A stretch of 64,000 bases of DNA from Parvularcula dongshanensis (GCF_014199615.1 NZ_JACHOB010000001.1:434001-498000), one strand, 5' to 3'; shown: positions 41,610 to 51,359, numbered from the stretch's first letter. Notes: generated by a model from the letters alone, not told the origin. A program made the numbers and translations.

Positions 41610-43010
41610 ATGCAGAACGATGAACGATATCCGCGCCGGCCGGATCCGCGCGGCCGCCGAGGCGGCGACGGCGACAGACGGGGCGAGGGCCGGGGCGCCG
41701 GACGCGGCGGCGAGAAGCGCCCGCCGCGCGTCGTCGAGGGCCTGACGGCCCGCCAGGCGGCGCTCGACGTCCTGCGGCTCGTCTCGCGCGGGGACAGCCT
41801 CGACAAGGCGCTCGGCACCTGCCGCAGCTTCGCCGAACTCGAGGGGTCGGACCGCGCCTTCGCGCGGCAGCTCGCGACGACGGTGCTTCGGCGCCAGGGC
41901 AGCCTCGACGAGGTCATCGAGACCTATCTGCGCGACCCCATCGGTCCCAAGCAGCTCGAGCTGCGGCTGATCCTGCGGCTCCTCGCGGGGCAGCTCCTTC
42001 TGCTCGGCACGCCGCCCCACGCCGCCGCCATGACCGCGACGGAGCTCGCCAAGGGACGCGCCGAGACGCGCGGCTACGCGAAGCTCGTCAACGCGATCGG
42101 ACGGCGACTGTCCGAGACCGGTGCCGAGCGCCTTACCAAGGTGCCGTTGCGAGCGGACACGCCGGGCTGGCTCTGGCGGAAGCTCGAACGGGCCTACGGC
42201 CCCGCCGCGACGCGCGCCATCGCCGAGGCGCACCAGGCCGAGCCGCCGCTCGACCTCACCGTGCCGGCGGACCGCGAGGGCTGGGCCGAGCGGCTCGAGG
42301 CGCAGGCCGTCGGTCCCGCGACGCTGCGCCGCCCCGGCGGCGGGCGGATCGAGGCGTTGCCCGGCTACGAAGAGGGTGCGTGGTGGGTGCAGGACCTCGC
42401 GGCCACCTTGCCCGTCACCCTGCTCGGCGACCTGAGGGACCGCGTCGTCTTCGACCTTTGCGCCGCGCCCGGCGGCAAGACGATGCAGATCTGCGCGGGC
42501 GGGGCGGACGTCACCGCCGTCGACTCGGGCGAGGGACGGATGGGCCTTCTACGCGCGAACCTCGAGCGCACCGGCCTCGAGGCGCGCACCGTCGTCGCCG
42601 ACGTCCTGGCCTGGGAGCCCGACCACGGCGCCGACCTCGTCCTTCTTGACGCGCCTTGCTCCGCGACCGGCACGGCCCGGCGCAATCCGGACGTGCTGCG
42701 ATCGAAGGACGAGAAGCTCGCCGTGGGCCTCGCCAAGCTCCAGGACCGCATGATCGATCGGGCCTTGAGCTTTCTGAAGCCCGGCGGGGTCCTCGTCTTC
42801 GCGACCTGCTCGCTCCTTCCCGAAGAGGGCGAAGAGCGCGCGGAGGCGGCCCTCGCGCGCCATGCGGGGCTCGAACGCCTGACGGTCTCGCCCGAAGAGC
42901 TGGGCGGGCTCGATGGCCTCGTCACGAAGGCCGGCGACCTTCGCTGTCACCCCGGCAAGGCGCCCGGCATGGACGGCTTCTTCGCGACCCGCCTGCGCAC
43001 GCCTGCCTAG
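41610..43010 (+). CDS. rsmB: 16S rRNA (cytosine-C5) methyltransferase RsmB
   Basis: 466 aa from ATG 41610; the frame runs upstream through the antisense of the tRNA, which is spurious. Basic N-terminal tail (Arg/Gly-rich), NusB-like domain (TARQAALDVLRLVSRGDSLD...), then the AdoMet fold DLCAAPGGKTMQI (about residue 282), LLDAPCSATGTARRNPDV (about 346, proton-release Cys) and FATCSLLPEEGEE (about 395, catalytic Cys). Methylates C967 of 16S rRNA. Its stop overlaps the end of the convergent membrane protein by 4 bp. Confidence 0.92.
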   Translation: MQNDERYPRRPDPRGRRGGDGDRRGEGRGAGRGGEKRPPRVVEGLTARQAALDVLRLVSRGDSLDKALGTCRSFAELEGSDRAFARQLATTVLRRQGSLDEVIETYLRDPIGPKQLELRLILRLLAGQLLLLGTPPHAAAMTATELAKGRAETRGYAKLVNAIGRRLSETGAERLTKVPLRADTPGWLWRKLERAYGPAATRAIAEAHQAEPPLDLTVPADREGWAERLEAQAVGPATLRRPGGGRIEALPGYEEGAWWVQDLAATLPVTLLGDLRDRVVFDLCAAPGGKTMQICAGGADVTAVDSGEGRMGLLRANLERTGLEARTVVADVLAWEPDHGADLVLLDAPCSATGTARRNPDVLRSKDEKLAVGLAKLQDRMIDRALSFLKPGGVLVFATCSLLPEEGEERAEAALARHAGLERLTVSPEELGGLDGLVTKAGDLRCHPGKAPGMDGFFATRLRTPA

Positions 43011-43582
43011 GCCGCCCGCTCGCGGCCGAGGCGCCGTGCCGCGCCGGCCGCGATCAGGCCGATCCCGGACAGCTCCATCACCCAGTTCAGCTTGAGGCCG
43101 AGCACGCGCATGCCGATCAGCTGGTCCATGTGGTGAAAGCTCGCCGCCCGGGTGGCGACGAAGGCGAGAAGGAAGGCGAGCCCCGCAACGGCAGGCCAGA
43201 CCGCCCGCAGCGAGCGCCGCATCGCGAAGAGGACGAAGGCCCCGACCCCGAGGCACAGCGCGCCGACCCCGAGGATGAAGGCGCGCTGCACGACGCGGCG
43301 CGTGCCGTACCAGCCCTGTGCCTGCGCCAGGCACTTGCCAGCGGCGGTCAACGCGGACTGCAGATCGAGTTCCTTGTTCACGCCGAGGGCGAGGAGGAGG
43401 ACGAGGAGAACCGCCCAGAACACCCGCTCGCCCGCCTCCCGGCGCCGCGCGACGAGCGCGCAGAGCGCGGCGGCAGCGATGTAGGCGAGGACGGTGATCC
43501 ACCCCCCCGCCGTCGGGTCTCCGATTCCCGGCGACCAGTGGGCGTGGGTGCATCGAAGGAGGTCGGAGAGCGGCGGCGTCAT
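43007..43582 (-). CDS. four-helix membrane protein, unknown
   Basis: 191 aa with about four membrane helices (GWITVLAYIAAAALCALVA, VFWAVLLVLLLALGV, FILGVGALCLGVGAFVLF, WPAVAGLAFLLAFVATRA) and a short loop containing NKELDLQSALTAAGKCLAQA. I know this loop from a membrane family in proteobacteria sometimes mislabelled isopropylmalate isomerase. No catalytic motif. Convergent with rsmB. Confidence 0.65.
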   Translation of the reverse strand: MTPPLSDLLRCTHAHWSPGIGDPTAGGWITVLAYIAAAALCALVARRREAGERVFWAVLLVLLLALGVNKELDLQSALTAAGKCLAQAQGWYGTRRVVQRAFILGVGALCLGVGAFVLFAMRRSLRAVWPAVAGLAFLLAFVATRAASFHHMDQLIGMRVLGLKLNWVMELSGIGLIAAGAARRLGRERAA

Positions 43583-43624
43583 CCGGGCCCTATGGCCCGG
43601 CGCCGCCCGCGCTGCCAGCCCGTC

Positions 43625-44275
43625 TCAGCGCCGCAAGGCGAAGCGTCTGTCGCAGCGAGGCGGAGAAGCCGGCGTTTGCGCGAGACCCGACGCGCTTTGC
43701 GGAGCCGGGGGCGCGGGCTTCAGCGAGGGAGACGGCACAGGTGCGGACTTCGCCGCTGCCCGGCTCGGCGCGGGGCGGCGGGAGCGGTCGGTCAGCGACA
43801 CCACCGTCTTCGCCTGCTCGGGCCGTATCGGCGCGGGTTCCGTCGGCAGGTCGGCCTGCTGCACTTGCGGTACCATCACCCCGGCGCGCAGGACCTCGAG
43901 CTCCATCCGCAGGCGCTGTATCTCGAGGTCATAGAGCCGGGTGCAGTCGACGCGCTTCGCGCGGCGTCCGATCGGTACGACCAGGCGGCCATAGACCGCG
44001 CCCGTGTCGCGGGCGTGGAGGTCCTGCGAGCCGATGACCCCTACGTCGAGGAACGGCCCGCCCGAGGCGACCGCGGTCTGACAGCTCGTGCCCCCTGCGG
44101 AGCGCACCATGTCCTGACCGGTCGCGGTCGGCGGGGTCGGCAGGAAGACGCTGTTCTGGTTCAGAACCGAACTCTGAGACGGCACCAGCACGGGCTGGAG
44201 GTTCGTCTCCTGCGCGCCCGCCACGGCGGGAACCAGGCTTACGAATGCAAACGCGAGACGACGTACTTGCCGCAT
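43625..44275 (-). CDS. secreted protein, third gene of SCPU-like locus
   Basis: 216 aa. Signal peptide (RLAFAFVSLVPAVAGAQE), a central part with conserved-looking Cys pair (GGTSCQTA, RVDCTRLYDLEIQRL) and a coiled stretch, then a disordered Pro/Ala/Ser tail. No family recognised with certainty. It overlaps the chaperone-like gene by 37 bp, so it belongs to the same operon and probably to the same surface structure. Confidence 0.6.
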   Translation of the reverse strand: MRQVRRLAFAFVSLVPAVAGAQETNLQPVLVPSQSSVLNQNSVFLPTPPTATGQDMVRSAGGTSCQTAVASGGPFLDVGVIGSQDLHARDTGAVYGRLVVPIGRRAKRVDCTRLYDLEIQRLRMELEVLRAGVMVPQVQQADLPTEPAPIRPEQAKTVVSLTDRSRRPAPSRAAAKSAPVPSPSLKPAPPAPQSASGLAQTPASPPRCDRRFALRR

Positions 44276-44613
44276 ACCTGCCCCCTGATGGCATAGCCCT
44301 GCCGGGCGAGCGCGCCGGACGTCGCGCAGAGGCGGACGGTCCGCCTCTGCGTCTCACGTGCCGGGACGAAGAGAGTGACGACGGCGCTGTCCCCCGGTCC
44401 GATCAGGATGCTGCGCGGCGCGACGTCCGTCAGCGGCGCCCAGTCCTCGCCGAACGCCTCCATCGAGAAGCGATGGGGGGCCTCGTAAGGATTGACGACC
44501 GTGACGCGGAGCGCCGCCGCCTCGCCGAAGGCGTGCACCTGGCCCTCCATGGGAGAGAGCGCCTGCATCAGCATCGCCGCGAGGAGAGGAAGGTTCGTCA
44601 CGGGCGCGCGCAC
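44239..44613 (-). CDS. PapD-chaperone-like periplasmic protein
   Basis: 124 aa. Hydrophobic N-terminus (LPLLAAMLMQALSP) as signal peptide, then one Ig-like beta domain (ALRVTVVNPYEAPHRFSMEA, SILIGPGDSAVVTLFVPA) like the first domain of pilus chaperones; the second domain is missing. Two Cys near the C-terminus (RLCATSG, QVCGKY) could form a disulfide. Overlaps its neighbours by 16 and 37 bp. Middle gene of the pilin-like locus. Confidence 0.55.
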   Translation of the reverse strand: MRAPVTNLPLLAAMLMQALSPMEGQVHAFGEAAALRVTVVNPYEAPHRFSMEAFGEDWAPLTDVAPRSILIGPGDSAVVTLFVPARETQRRTVRLCATSGALARQGYAIRGQVCGKYVVSRLHS

Positions 44614-45065
44614 CGCACGGTCGCGGTCATCGCGTAGGCGCCGGCAGGGAAGACGTCGCCCGGGCGGGCGGCCTCCGCATCGACGGTCAGGAACGTCGTT
44701 CCGAGCGCGACCGAGGCGGTCAGGCCGGCGACGATGCGTCCTACCAGCGTCGCGCCCGACGTCTCGAAGCTGGCGGAGAAGGTCGTGCCCGTCGCCGCGC
44801 CCGCCGGGGCGAGGTCGAAGGCCGTCGGCGCCTCGACCGACAGCTCGTAGCCGAGCCCGGTCGCAGCGACGGTCGCGAGGCTCGGGATGCCCCCGACGAC
44901 TTCGCTCGAGAGGAGCGTGTTGCCGTTCGCGGTGCCGAGCACGCCGGGCGTTCCGGCGATGACCGTGCAGCTGTCGAGGACCGTCCCCGTGAAGGTCAGG
45001 CCCGTCTGCGCCGCCGCCGGCGTCGTAAGCACCAACGCAACCGCTGGCAGAAATCTTCGGATCAT
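44598..45065 (-). CDS. spore coat U (SCPU)/fimbrial adhesin-like protein
   Basis: 155 aa. Signal peptide RRFLPAVALVLTTPAAAQ, then a beta-rich domain starting with FTGTVLDSCTVIAGTPG, with Cys33 and a terminal Cys (VRCARP) as in SCPU/pilin domains, and the C-terminal strand pattern YAMTATVRC. Such proteins are secreted by chaperone-usher-like systems; no usher is encoded here. First gene of the three-gene locus. Confidence 0.65.
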   Translation of the reverse strand: MIRRFLPAVALVLTTPAAAQTGLTFTGTVLDSCTVIAGTPGVLGTANGNTLLSSEVVGGIPSLATVAATGLGYELSVEAPTAFDLAPAGAATGTTFSASFETSGATLVGRIVAGLTASVALGTTFLTVDAEAARPGDVFPAGAYAMTATVRCARP

Positions 45066-45145
45066 GTCGGCACCCCGCTCCTCGTTACACGGGCCACGTG
45101 TAGCGCGAGGGCCTTACAACCAAGTAAAGAAGTGCTTGCCTCTTG
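45066..45145. other. gap between SCPU locus and PhoR-like kinase
   Basis: Presumably holds the promoter of the SCPU-like locus. On the minus strand TTGGTT and TACACG are 15 bp apart, which is short for sigma-70. ACGGGCCACGTGT is partly palindromic. No terminator is seen. Confidence 0.3.
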
Positions 45146-46507
45146 CTACTTCTGGGCGAGTGCCGCCGGCGGGAAGAAGCAGATGAAGGCCGAACCCTGA
45201 CCCTCGACGCTTTCGATCTGAATGCCGCCGCGGTGCCGCTGGACGATGTGCTTGACGATGGCGAGGCCGAGCCCCGTGCCGCCCTTCTTCCGGCTCTTCT
45301 CCGCATCGATGCGGTAGAAGCGCTCGGTCAGCCGCGGCAGGTCCGTGCGTGGAATGCCCTCGCCCTGGTCCGCGACGCGAACCCAGGCGACTTGCGCTTC
45401 GGGCACGCCCAGACGAACGGCGACGGCGTGAAGCGTATCGCCGCTTCGAAGAGCGCCCGGCATGGTGGGCGGCGCCCCCGTCCCGACGCCGATCGTGACG
45501 GAAGGAAACTCGCCCCCATACTTGACCGCGTTGTCGGCGAGGTTCTGGATCACCTGAATGACCTCGTCCCTGTCGGCGAGGATCGTGACCGGGCCGTCCG
45601 CCTCGACGTGCAGCACGCCCTCCCCGGCGATCGGCAGCAGCATGTCGCAGACCGCGCGGGCCGTCTCCGTCAGATCGACCCGTTCGGCGGGCATCTCGGC
45701 CTCCGACAGCTCGATCGCGGAGAGGCTGATCAGGTCGCGCACGAGGCGCAGCATCCTTTCGGTCTGCGCGCGCATGATGCCCAAGAACCGCTTCTGCGCG
45801 GCCGGATCGTCCTTGGCGTGGTTCTCGATCGTCTCGATGAAGCCGAGCAGCGAGGCGAGCGGCGTGCGAAGCTCGTGGCTCGCATTGGCGATGAAGTCCG
45901 TGCGCATCTTCTCGAGCTTCTTCTGCGCCGTGCGGTCGCGCACCATGACGAGGAGCCGACCCCGGTTGGCGGGCTCCCCGCCCGGCAGCGGCGCGGCGTA
46001 GAAGAGGCAGCTGCGCTCGCGCGGGCCGGGCAGTACGAACTCCACCTCCCGGGCCGTACCGCCGCTACGCGCGGCGGGAAGCGCATCGAGGGCCGCGGGC
46101 GCGCGGATCACGGTCGAGATGTGGCTGTGCGCGACGTCCTTGCCGAACATGCGGGCGCAGGCCGGGTTCGACAGCTGGACGTGATCGCGGGCGTCGAGCA
46201 GCATGACGGGCTGCGGCAACGCGTTGAGGACCGCGCGCAGGCGCTCGAACTTCTGCAGCTGCTCCTCGTTGAAGGTGACGCCCGGCGCGACGGGCACGGC
46301 CTCCCGCAGCGAGTAGTAGCGCAGGAAGAGGCCGGCGAAGTAGGTGAGCCCGAGCGCGACGGCCGCCGCGACCCGCAGGTTGGACAGCATCACCGCGCCG
46401 AGCAGCATGATCATCCCGGCGGCGCCGACGAAGAAGAAGTCGCCCGCGCGGCTGCGGTAGGAATCGGGGCGCTCGGTCGGCGCGGCGGAGCTGCTTGTAT
46501 CGGACAT
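45146..46507 (-). CDS. PhoR-like sensor histidine kinase
   Basis: 453 aa. Two membrane helices close together (about 30-45 and 48-66), PAS domain (LRAVLNALPQPVMLLDARDH), HisKA with FIANASHELRTPLASLLGFI (phospho-His about 214) and HATPase (NLADNAVKYGGE, DQGEGIP, GGTGLGLAI). Architecture and the ENHAKDD segment after the H-box match alphaproteobacterial PhoR. The usual pst/phoU/phoB genes are not beside it, so assignment to phosphate sensing rests on architecture alone. Divergent from pyk. Confidence 0.85.
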   Translation of the reverse strand: MSDTSSSAAPTERPDSYRSRAGDFFFVGAAGMIMLLGAVMLSNLRVAAAVALGLTYFAGLFLRYYSLREAVPVAPGVTFNEEQLQKFERLRAVLNALPQPVMLLDARDHVQLSNPACARMFGKDVAHSHISTVIRAPAALDALPAARSGGTAREVEFVLPGPRERSCLFYAAPLPGGEPANRGRLLVMVRDRTAQKKLEKMRTDFIANASHELRTPLASLLGFIETIENHAKDDPAAQKRFLGIMRAQTERMLRLVRDLISLSAIELSEAEMPAERVDLTETARAVCDMLLPIAGEGVLHVEADGPVTILADRDEVIQVIQNLADNAVKYGGEFPSVTIGVGTGAPPTMPGALRSGDTLHAVAVRLGVPEAQVAWVRVADQGEGIPRTDLPRLTERFYRIDAEKSRKKGGTGLGLAIVKHIVQRHRGGIQIESVEGQGSAFICFFPPAALAQK

Positions 46508-46599
46508 GCCTTAGCCTAAAGCGTCAACGAATTTGCGTCACGCGCTTGCGGCGCGAGCAGTCCCGCCGTTAAGCGCGCCCCGACGAGAACGAGGTCCCG

Positions 46600-48027
46600 A
46601 TGACCCTCCAAAGACCGACCACCAAGATCCTTGCCACCATGGGCCCGGCGAGCGACAGCCCCCACCGCATCCGCGCGCTGCTTCAGGCCGGAGCGACCGC
46701 CTTCCGGATGAACTTCAGCCATGGCAGCCACGAAGAGCACAAGGTCCGCTTCGACGCCCTGCGCGCAGTGGCGAAGGAGATGGGCCGGCACGTGCCGATC
46801 GTCTCCGACCTTCAGGGGCCGAAGCTCCGCGTCGGCTGCCTCGACGGCGGCCAGCTGACGCTTCGCTATGGCGACCTCGTCGAGGCGAAGCTCGGCGAGC
46901 GGGCAGGCGCAGGGATCATCCCGATCCCGCACCAGGAGATGTTCGACGCGCTCAAGACCGGCGACGTCATCATGCTCGACGACGGCAATCTGCGCCTCTC
47001 CGTCGCGGAGGAAGGCAAGGACCGGATCGTCTTCAAGGTCGAAGTACCCGGCCTTCTGACCGACAAGAAGGGCGTCAACGTCCCCGGCCGCCGCCTGCCG
47101 ATCCCGGCGATGACGGCGAAGGACGAGCGCGACCTCGAGTTCGCGCTCAGGGAGGACACGGACTACGTCGCGCTCAGCTTCGTTCAGACCGCCGAGGACG
47201 TCCTCGCCGCCAAGCGCATCATCGACGGACGCGCCAAGGTCATCTCCAAGATCGAGAAGCCGCAGGCGATGGAGGAGATCGAAGCGATCGCCGACGCCTC
47301 GGACGCCCTCATGGTGGCGCGCGGCGACCTCGGCGTCGAGTTGCCGCTCGAAGAGGTGCCGATGGCCCAGCGGCGCATCATCCGCGCCGCCCGGACCCGC
47401 GGCAAGCCGGTGATCGTCGCGACCCAGATGCTGCAGTCCATGGTCGACGCGCCGACCCCGACGCGGGCCGAGGCGTCGGACACCGCCGCGGCCGTCATGC
47501 TCGGCGCGGACGCCGTCATGCTCTCCGCCGAGAGCGCCGTCGGCCGTCACCCCGAGGCCGCCGTCGCGATCATGTCCCGGATCATCCGCGCGGCGTCGCT
47601 GGCCGAAGACTATCAGGCCGACATGTCTCGCGCGGCGGGCAAGCCGACAGCGGACAGCCCGGGCTCTGCGGTGGCCCTGTCCGCGGCCTTCGCGGCGGAG
47701 GCGACGCACTGCAAGGCCATCGTGGCGAGCACCAATACGGGCGGCACGGCCTACACCATCGCGCGGCTGCGGCCCGCGGCCCCCATCCTGGCGCTGACGC
47801 CCGAGCCGAAGACCGCGCGTCAGACCGCCCTCGCCTGGGGCGTGATCCCGGTCCTGACGGACGAGCAGCCCGACTTCGAAGGGCTGTCCCACGCCGCCGT
47901 CGAGGCCGCCAAGGGGACGCTGTCGCTCGACGAGGACGACCGCATCGTGCTGCTGGCCGGCATGCCGACGCGGCGGACCGGCGGGACGAACACGTTGAAG
48001 CTGATCCGCATCGGAGACGGCGCATGA
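46600..48027 (+). CDS. pyk: pyruvate kinase
   Basis: 475 aa, full length. KILATMGPASDSPHRIRALL, the active-site RMNFSHGSHEEH, DLQGPKLRVG, and MVARGDLGVELPLEEVPMAQ are pyruvate kinase signatures. Converts PEP and ADP to pyruvate and ATP. Coupled by a 4-bp ATGA overlap to eda, so the two pyruvate-forming steps of the Entner-Doudoroff route share one operon. Confidence 0.97.
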   Translation: MTLQRPTTKILATMGPASDSPHRIRALLQAGATAFRMNFSHGSHEEHKVRFDALRAVAKEMGRHVPIVSDLQGPKLRVGCLDGGQLTLRYGDLVEAKLGERAGAGIIPIPHQEMFDALKTGDVIMLDDGNLRLSVAEEGKDRIVFKVEVPGLLTDKKGVNVPGRRLPIPAMTAKDERDLEFALREDTDYVALSFVQTAEDVLAAKRIIDGRAKVISKIEKPQAMEEIEAIADASDALMVARGDLGVELPLEEVPMAQRRIIRAARTRGKPVIVATQMLQSMVDAPTPTRAEASDTAAAVMLGADAVMLSAESAVGRHPEAAVAIMSRIIRAASLAEDYQADMSRAAGKPTADSPGSAVALSAAFAAEATHCKAIVASTNTGGTAYTIARLRPAAPILALTPEPKTARQTALAWGVIPVLTDEQPDFEGLSHAAVEAAKGTLSLDEDDRIVLLAGMPTRRTGGTNTLKLIRIGDGA

Positions 48028-48647
48028 GCCAGGCGAGCCGCATCGACGAACTCCTCTCCGGCACCCGGGTCATGCCGGTCGTGGTCATCGAACGGGCGGA
48101 GGACGCCCTGCCGCTCGCCGATGCCCTGCTCGAGGGCGGGGTGACCGCGATCGAGATGACGCTGCGGACCGAGGCGGCGCTGCCCGCCGCCGAAGCCATC
48201 GCCAAGGCGCGGCCCGACATGGTCGTCGGCACGGGAACGGTCCTCACCCCGGGCGACCTTCGCCGCTCGGAAGAGGCGGGCGCCCGCTTCGCCGTCAGCC
48301 CCGGCCTGACCGAGACGTTGGCGGACGAAGCGGCGAAGCGCTTCGAAAGCTGCCCGCTCCTGCCCGGCACCGCGACCGCGTCGGAAGTCATGTTCGCGAT
48401 GGAACGCGGCTTCACGCGCCTCAAGTTCTTCCCGGCCGAGACCTCGGGCGGGGCGCCCGCCGTCAAGGCGCTGGGCGGCCCCCTGCCCCAGGTGCGCTTC
48501 TGCCCGACGGGCGGCGTGTCGCCCGACAACGCCGCGTCCTACCTCAAGCTTCCGAACGTCTTCTGCGTCGGCGGCTCCTGGCTCGTGCCGAAGGGCGGCG
48601 ACTGGGCCGAGGTGACCCGTCTCGCCCGCGAGAGCACGGCCTTCTAG
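48024..48647 (+). CDS. eda: KDPG aldolase
   Basis: 207 aa from ATG 48024. [15 protein letters not shown] contains the active Glu, VGTGTVL and the Schiff-base Lys lies in [24 protein letters not shown] is the phosphate-binding end. Splits 2-keto-3-deoxy-6-phosphogluconate into pyruvate and glyceraldehyde-3-phosphate. Its pairing with pyk fits glucose use by the Entner-Doudoroff pathway. Overlaps trpS (convergent) by 4 bp. Confidence 0.95.
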   Translation: MSQASRIDELLSGTRVMPVVVIERAEDALPLADALLEGGVTAIEMTLRTEAALPAAEAIAKARPDMVVGTGTVLTPGDLRRSEEAGARFAVSPGLTETLADEAAKRFESCPLLPGTATASEVMFAMERGFTRLKFFPAETSGGAPAVKALGGPLPQVRFCPTGGVSPDNAASYLKLPNVFCVGGSWLVPKGGDWAEVTRLARESTAF

Positions 48648-49663
48648 GTCAGGAAGCCGACGATCTCCTTCGTCTCGCGAAGGATCGGCCCCGCGATCGA
48701 GGACGCCTTCTCGGCGCCGGCCTTGAGCACGGCGTCGATGTGGCCGGGATCGTCCATCAGGCGGCGCATCTCGCTCGAGATCGGCGCCAGCTTCTCGACC
48801 GCGAGGTCGGCGAGCGCGGGTTTGAGCGCCGCGAAGCCCTGGCCGCCGAAGCGCGTCAGGACCTCCGCCTCGCTCATTCCCGACAAGGCCGCGTAGATCC
48901 CGACGAGGTTGCGCGCCTCAGCCCGTCCCTCGAGGCCGTCTTCCGCCGAAGGCAGAGGATCGGGGTCCGACTTCGCCTTCTTGATCTTCTTCGCGATCGC
49001 GTCGGCATCGTCCGTCAGCGTGATGCGCGAAAGGTCCGAGGGGTCCGACTTCGACATCTTCTTCGTGCCGTCGCGCAAGGACATCACGCGCGCGCCCGCC
49101 CCGCGGATCAGGGGTTCCGGCAGCGGGAAGAAGCCTTCCGCGCCGAAGTCGAGGTTGAACTTGCCCGCGACGTCGCGGGCGAGCTCCAAGTGCTGCTTCT
49201 GGTCCTCGCCGACGGGGACGTGCGTCGCCTTGTAGGCGAGGATGTCGGCGGCCATCAGCGTCGGGTAGGTGAAGAGCCCGACCGAGGCGCGCTCCTTGTC
49301 CTTGCCCGCCTTGTCCTTGAACTGCGTCATCCGGTTCAGCCAGCCCATCCGCGCGACGCACTGGAAGAGCCAGGCGAGCTCGGCATGTTCGGGGACGGCG
49401 GACTGGTGGAAGACCGTCGCGACGTCCGGGTCGATGCCGGCGGCGAGGTAGGCGGCCGCGATCTCCCGCGTCTGCGCCTTCAAGGCCTTCGGGTCCTGCC
49501 ACACCGTCACCGCGTGCAGGTCCACGATGCAGAAGAGCGACTCCATCTCGTGCTGGAGGCCGACGAACTTGCGGATCGCGCCGAGGTAGTTGCCGAGGTG
49601 CAGGTTCCCCGTGGGCTGAACGCCGGAGAAGACGCGGGGGGGATGGGTGGGGGCGTCGGTCAT
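48644..49663 (-). CDS. trpS: tryptophanyl-tRNA synthetase
   Basis: 339 aa. Class I signature [13 protein letters not shown] (HIGH equivalent) near residue 16 and [10 protein letters not shown] (about 201). Charges tRNA-Trp. The 740 bp upstream hold no gene but several structured repeats that might control it. Confidence 0.97.
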   Translation of the reverse strand: MTDAPTHPPRVFSGVQPTGNLHLGNYLGAIRKFVGLQHEMESLFCIVDLHAVTVWQDPKALKAQTREIAAAYLAAGIDPDVATVFHQSAVPEHAELAWLFQCVARMGWLNRMTQFKDKAGKDKERASVGLFTYPTLMAADILAYKATHVPVGEDQKQHLELARDVAGKFNLDFGAEGFFPLPEPLIRGAGARVMSLRDGTKKMSKSDPSDLSRITLTDDADAIAKKIKKAKSDPDPLPSAEDGLEGRAEARNLVGIYAALSGMSEAEVLTRFGGQGFAALKPALADLAVEKLAPISSEMRRLMDDPGHIDAVLKAGAEKASSIAGPILRETKEIVGFLT

Positions 49664-50403
49664 GGCCTGCGGATAGGAGGTCCCAGCGGGGCTGTCATGT
49701 TTTTAGTGGCGCTGTCGCTCGCTGCATTCTTAGTGGCGCTACCGGCGGGCTGACCGCCCGCCTGCTTGAGCGCGGGCTGGCGGCACGGGCCTTCGGCCCC
49801 GGGCGCCAGCGGCGCGGGGCCAGCGAGACCGGAAGCGAGGCAGCCGTTCGCCTCCGCTTGCGCGGTGGTACGATGGTCCGGGGTGTCCCGCGCGCGGCTC
49901 GCCGCAGCGAAGGGTTTGATTTGGTGTTGCTGCGGCGTGAAGGGTCCCACACCGTAGCCTGACGCGCGGTACGGGACCCTCCACGCTCCTCAGCGCGATC
50001 CGCCGGGGCCGTTCTTCAGCTCGCCCGGCGCGTGTCTGGCCTGAGGACGTGGGTAGCATTCCATCTACCAGACGCCTCAGCACGTGGTCCCGCAGCGGCA
50101 GGCAGGAGGAACGTCAGCTGTCCGCCCCGCCCCGGCCCTGCCGCGACGCGGGGAGAATGGCACGGGCCCAAGGGGGCGGGGATAAGTCGTCGGGCGGTCG
50201 CGGCACGCGGCCGCCATTGGCGACCGCCCTACGGGTGAGGGCCAGCGGCGGTGACGCCTGGCACCGCCCTCGCTTCCCCTCACCCCAAATCGGAGATTTG
50301 GACCTCTCCCAGAGGGAGAGGCGGCGGCACGCTTCGCGAGCCGCCCTACGCCGCCCCCCCTGCGACCGCTGCCAGCGCCTTGCGGATGGCGGCGATGCGC
50401 TTG
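49664..50403. other. 740-bp intergenic region with hairpins and direct repeats
   Basis: No credible gene: the frames are Arg/Pro/Ala-rich. TTAGTGGCGCT occurs twice (49703-49713, 49730-49740). AGGGTCCC (49941-49948) pairs with GGGACCCT (49973-49980), extended by GCGTG/CACGC outside. CCAAATC-GGA-GATTTGG (50285-50301) is followed at once by CCTCTCCC-AGA-GGGAGAGG (50303-50321), a tandem-hairpin REP-like unit which may also end pheA transcription. Upstream of trpS and downstream of pheA. Confidence 0.55.
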
Positions 50404-51255
50404 CTAGGACCGCGTCAGCTTGGCGCGGTAGGGGTCCGCCGGGAAGACGCCGAGGAGCTTCACCTCGCTTGAGAAGTAGCCGAGCTCGTCGAGGGCGCGC
50501 CGGACGGGCGGGTCGTCGGGGTGTCCTTCGATCTCGGCTTGGAAGCGGGTCGCGAGGAAGCTCGAGTCCTCTTGATAGCTCTCGAGCTTGATCATGTTGA
50601 CCGCGTTGGTCGCGCAGCCGCCGAGCGCCTTGTAGAGCGCGGCGGGGATGTTGCGCACACGGAAGACGAGGCTCGTCAGGACGGGGCCCGACAGGAGGTC
50701 GGGCCAGACCGCTTGCGCCTCCGGCGCCAGGGTGAGGAAGCGGGTCACGTTCCGCTCGATGTCCTGCACGTCGCGTTCCACGATCCGCAGACCGTAGGCC
50801 TCGGCCGCCGCGCGCGGCGCGATCACGGCGACGTTCGGCTCGGGGCGGCTCGAAAGCGCATGGGCCGCGCCGGCGGTGTCGGGCGCGACCTCCGCGATCA
50901 GGCCTCGCCGCGCGATCACGCCCCTGCACTGGCTGAGCGCCATGGGGTGGCTGCGCACGGTGGTCAGCGCGTCCTCGTCCGCGTCCGGCAGCGCCATGAG
51001 CTGCATGTGGATGGGCAGGAAGTGCTCGTCGAGGATCGCCATGCCGGCATCGGGCAGGAGGCGGTAGACGTCGTCCACCCGCCCGGCGATCGCGTTCTCG
51101 ACCGGGACCATGGCGCGCGCGGCGCGTCCCTCGGCGACGGCCCTGAAGACCGCGTCGAAGGTCGGGCACGGCATCGGCGCGAAGTCCGGCGCGTAGGTCC
51201 GGCAGGCCTCGTCCGAGAAGGCGCCCGGCTCTCCTTGATAGGCGATCTTTGCCAT
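50404..51255 (-). CDS. pheA: prephenate dehydratase
   Basis: 283 aa from ATG 51255, after a purine-rich GGGGGCC leader. IAYQGEPGAFSDEA at the N-terminus, MVPVENAIAGRV, SHPMALSQC and NVTRFLTL (catalytic Thr-Arg-Phe) define the dehydratase; a C-terminal ACT domain (SLVFRVRNIPAALYKALGGC, NMIKLESYQ) binds phenylalanine. Makes phenylpyruvate. Monofunctional. Divergent from the cytochrome c gene, the usual alphaproteobacterial pair. Confidence 0.95.
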   Translation of the reverse strand: MAKIAYQGEPGAFSDEACRTYAPDFAPMPCPTFDAVFRAVAEGRAARAMVPVENAIAGRVDDVYRLLPDAGMAILDEHFLPIHMQLMALPDADEDALTTVRSHPMALSQCRGVIARRGLIAEVAPDTAGAAHALSSRPEPNVAVIAPRAAAEAYGLRIVERDVQDIERNVTRFLTLAPEAQAVWPDLLSGPVLTSLVFRVRNIPAALYKALGGCATNAVNMIKLESYQEDSSFLATRFQAEIEGHPDDPPVRRALDELGYFSSEVKLLGVFPADPYRAKLTRS

Positions 51256-51359
51256 AAGGCCCCCGCGCGCTCCTGCCCCGTTGCCCGGCCCGAGCCACCC
51301 CGCTAGGTGCACCCGGACCCTTCAAAGCGCTCGGCGCGCTCCAGATTCGAGTTGGACTT

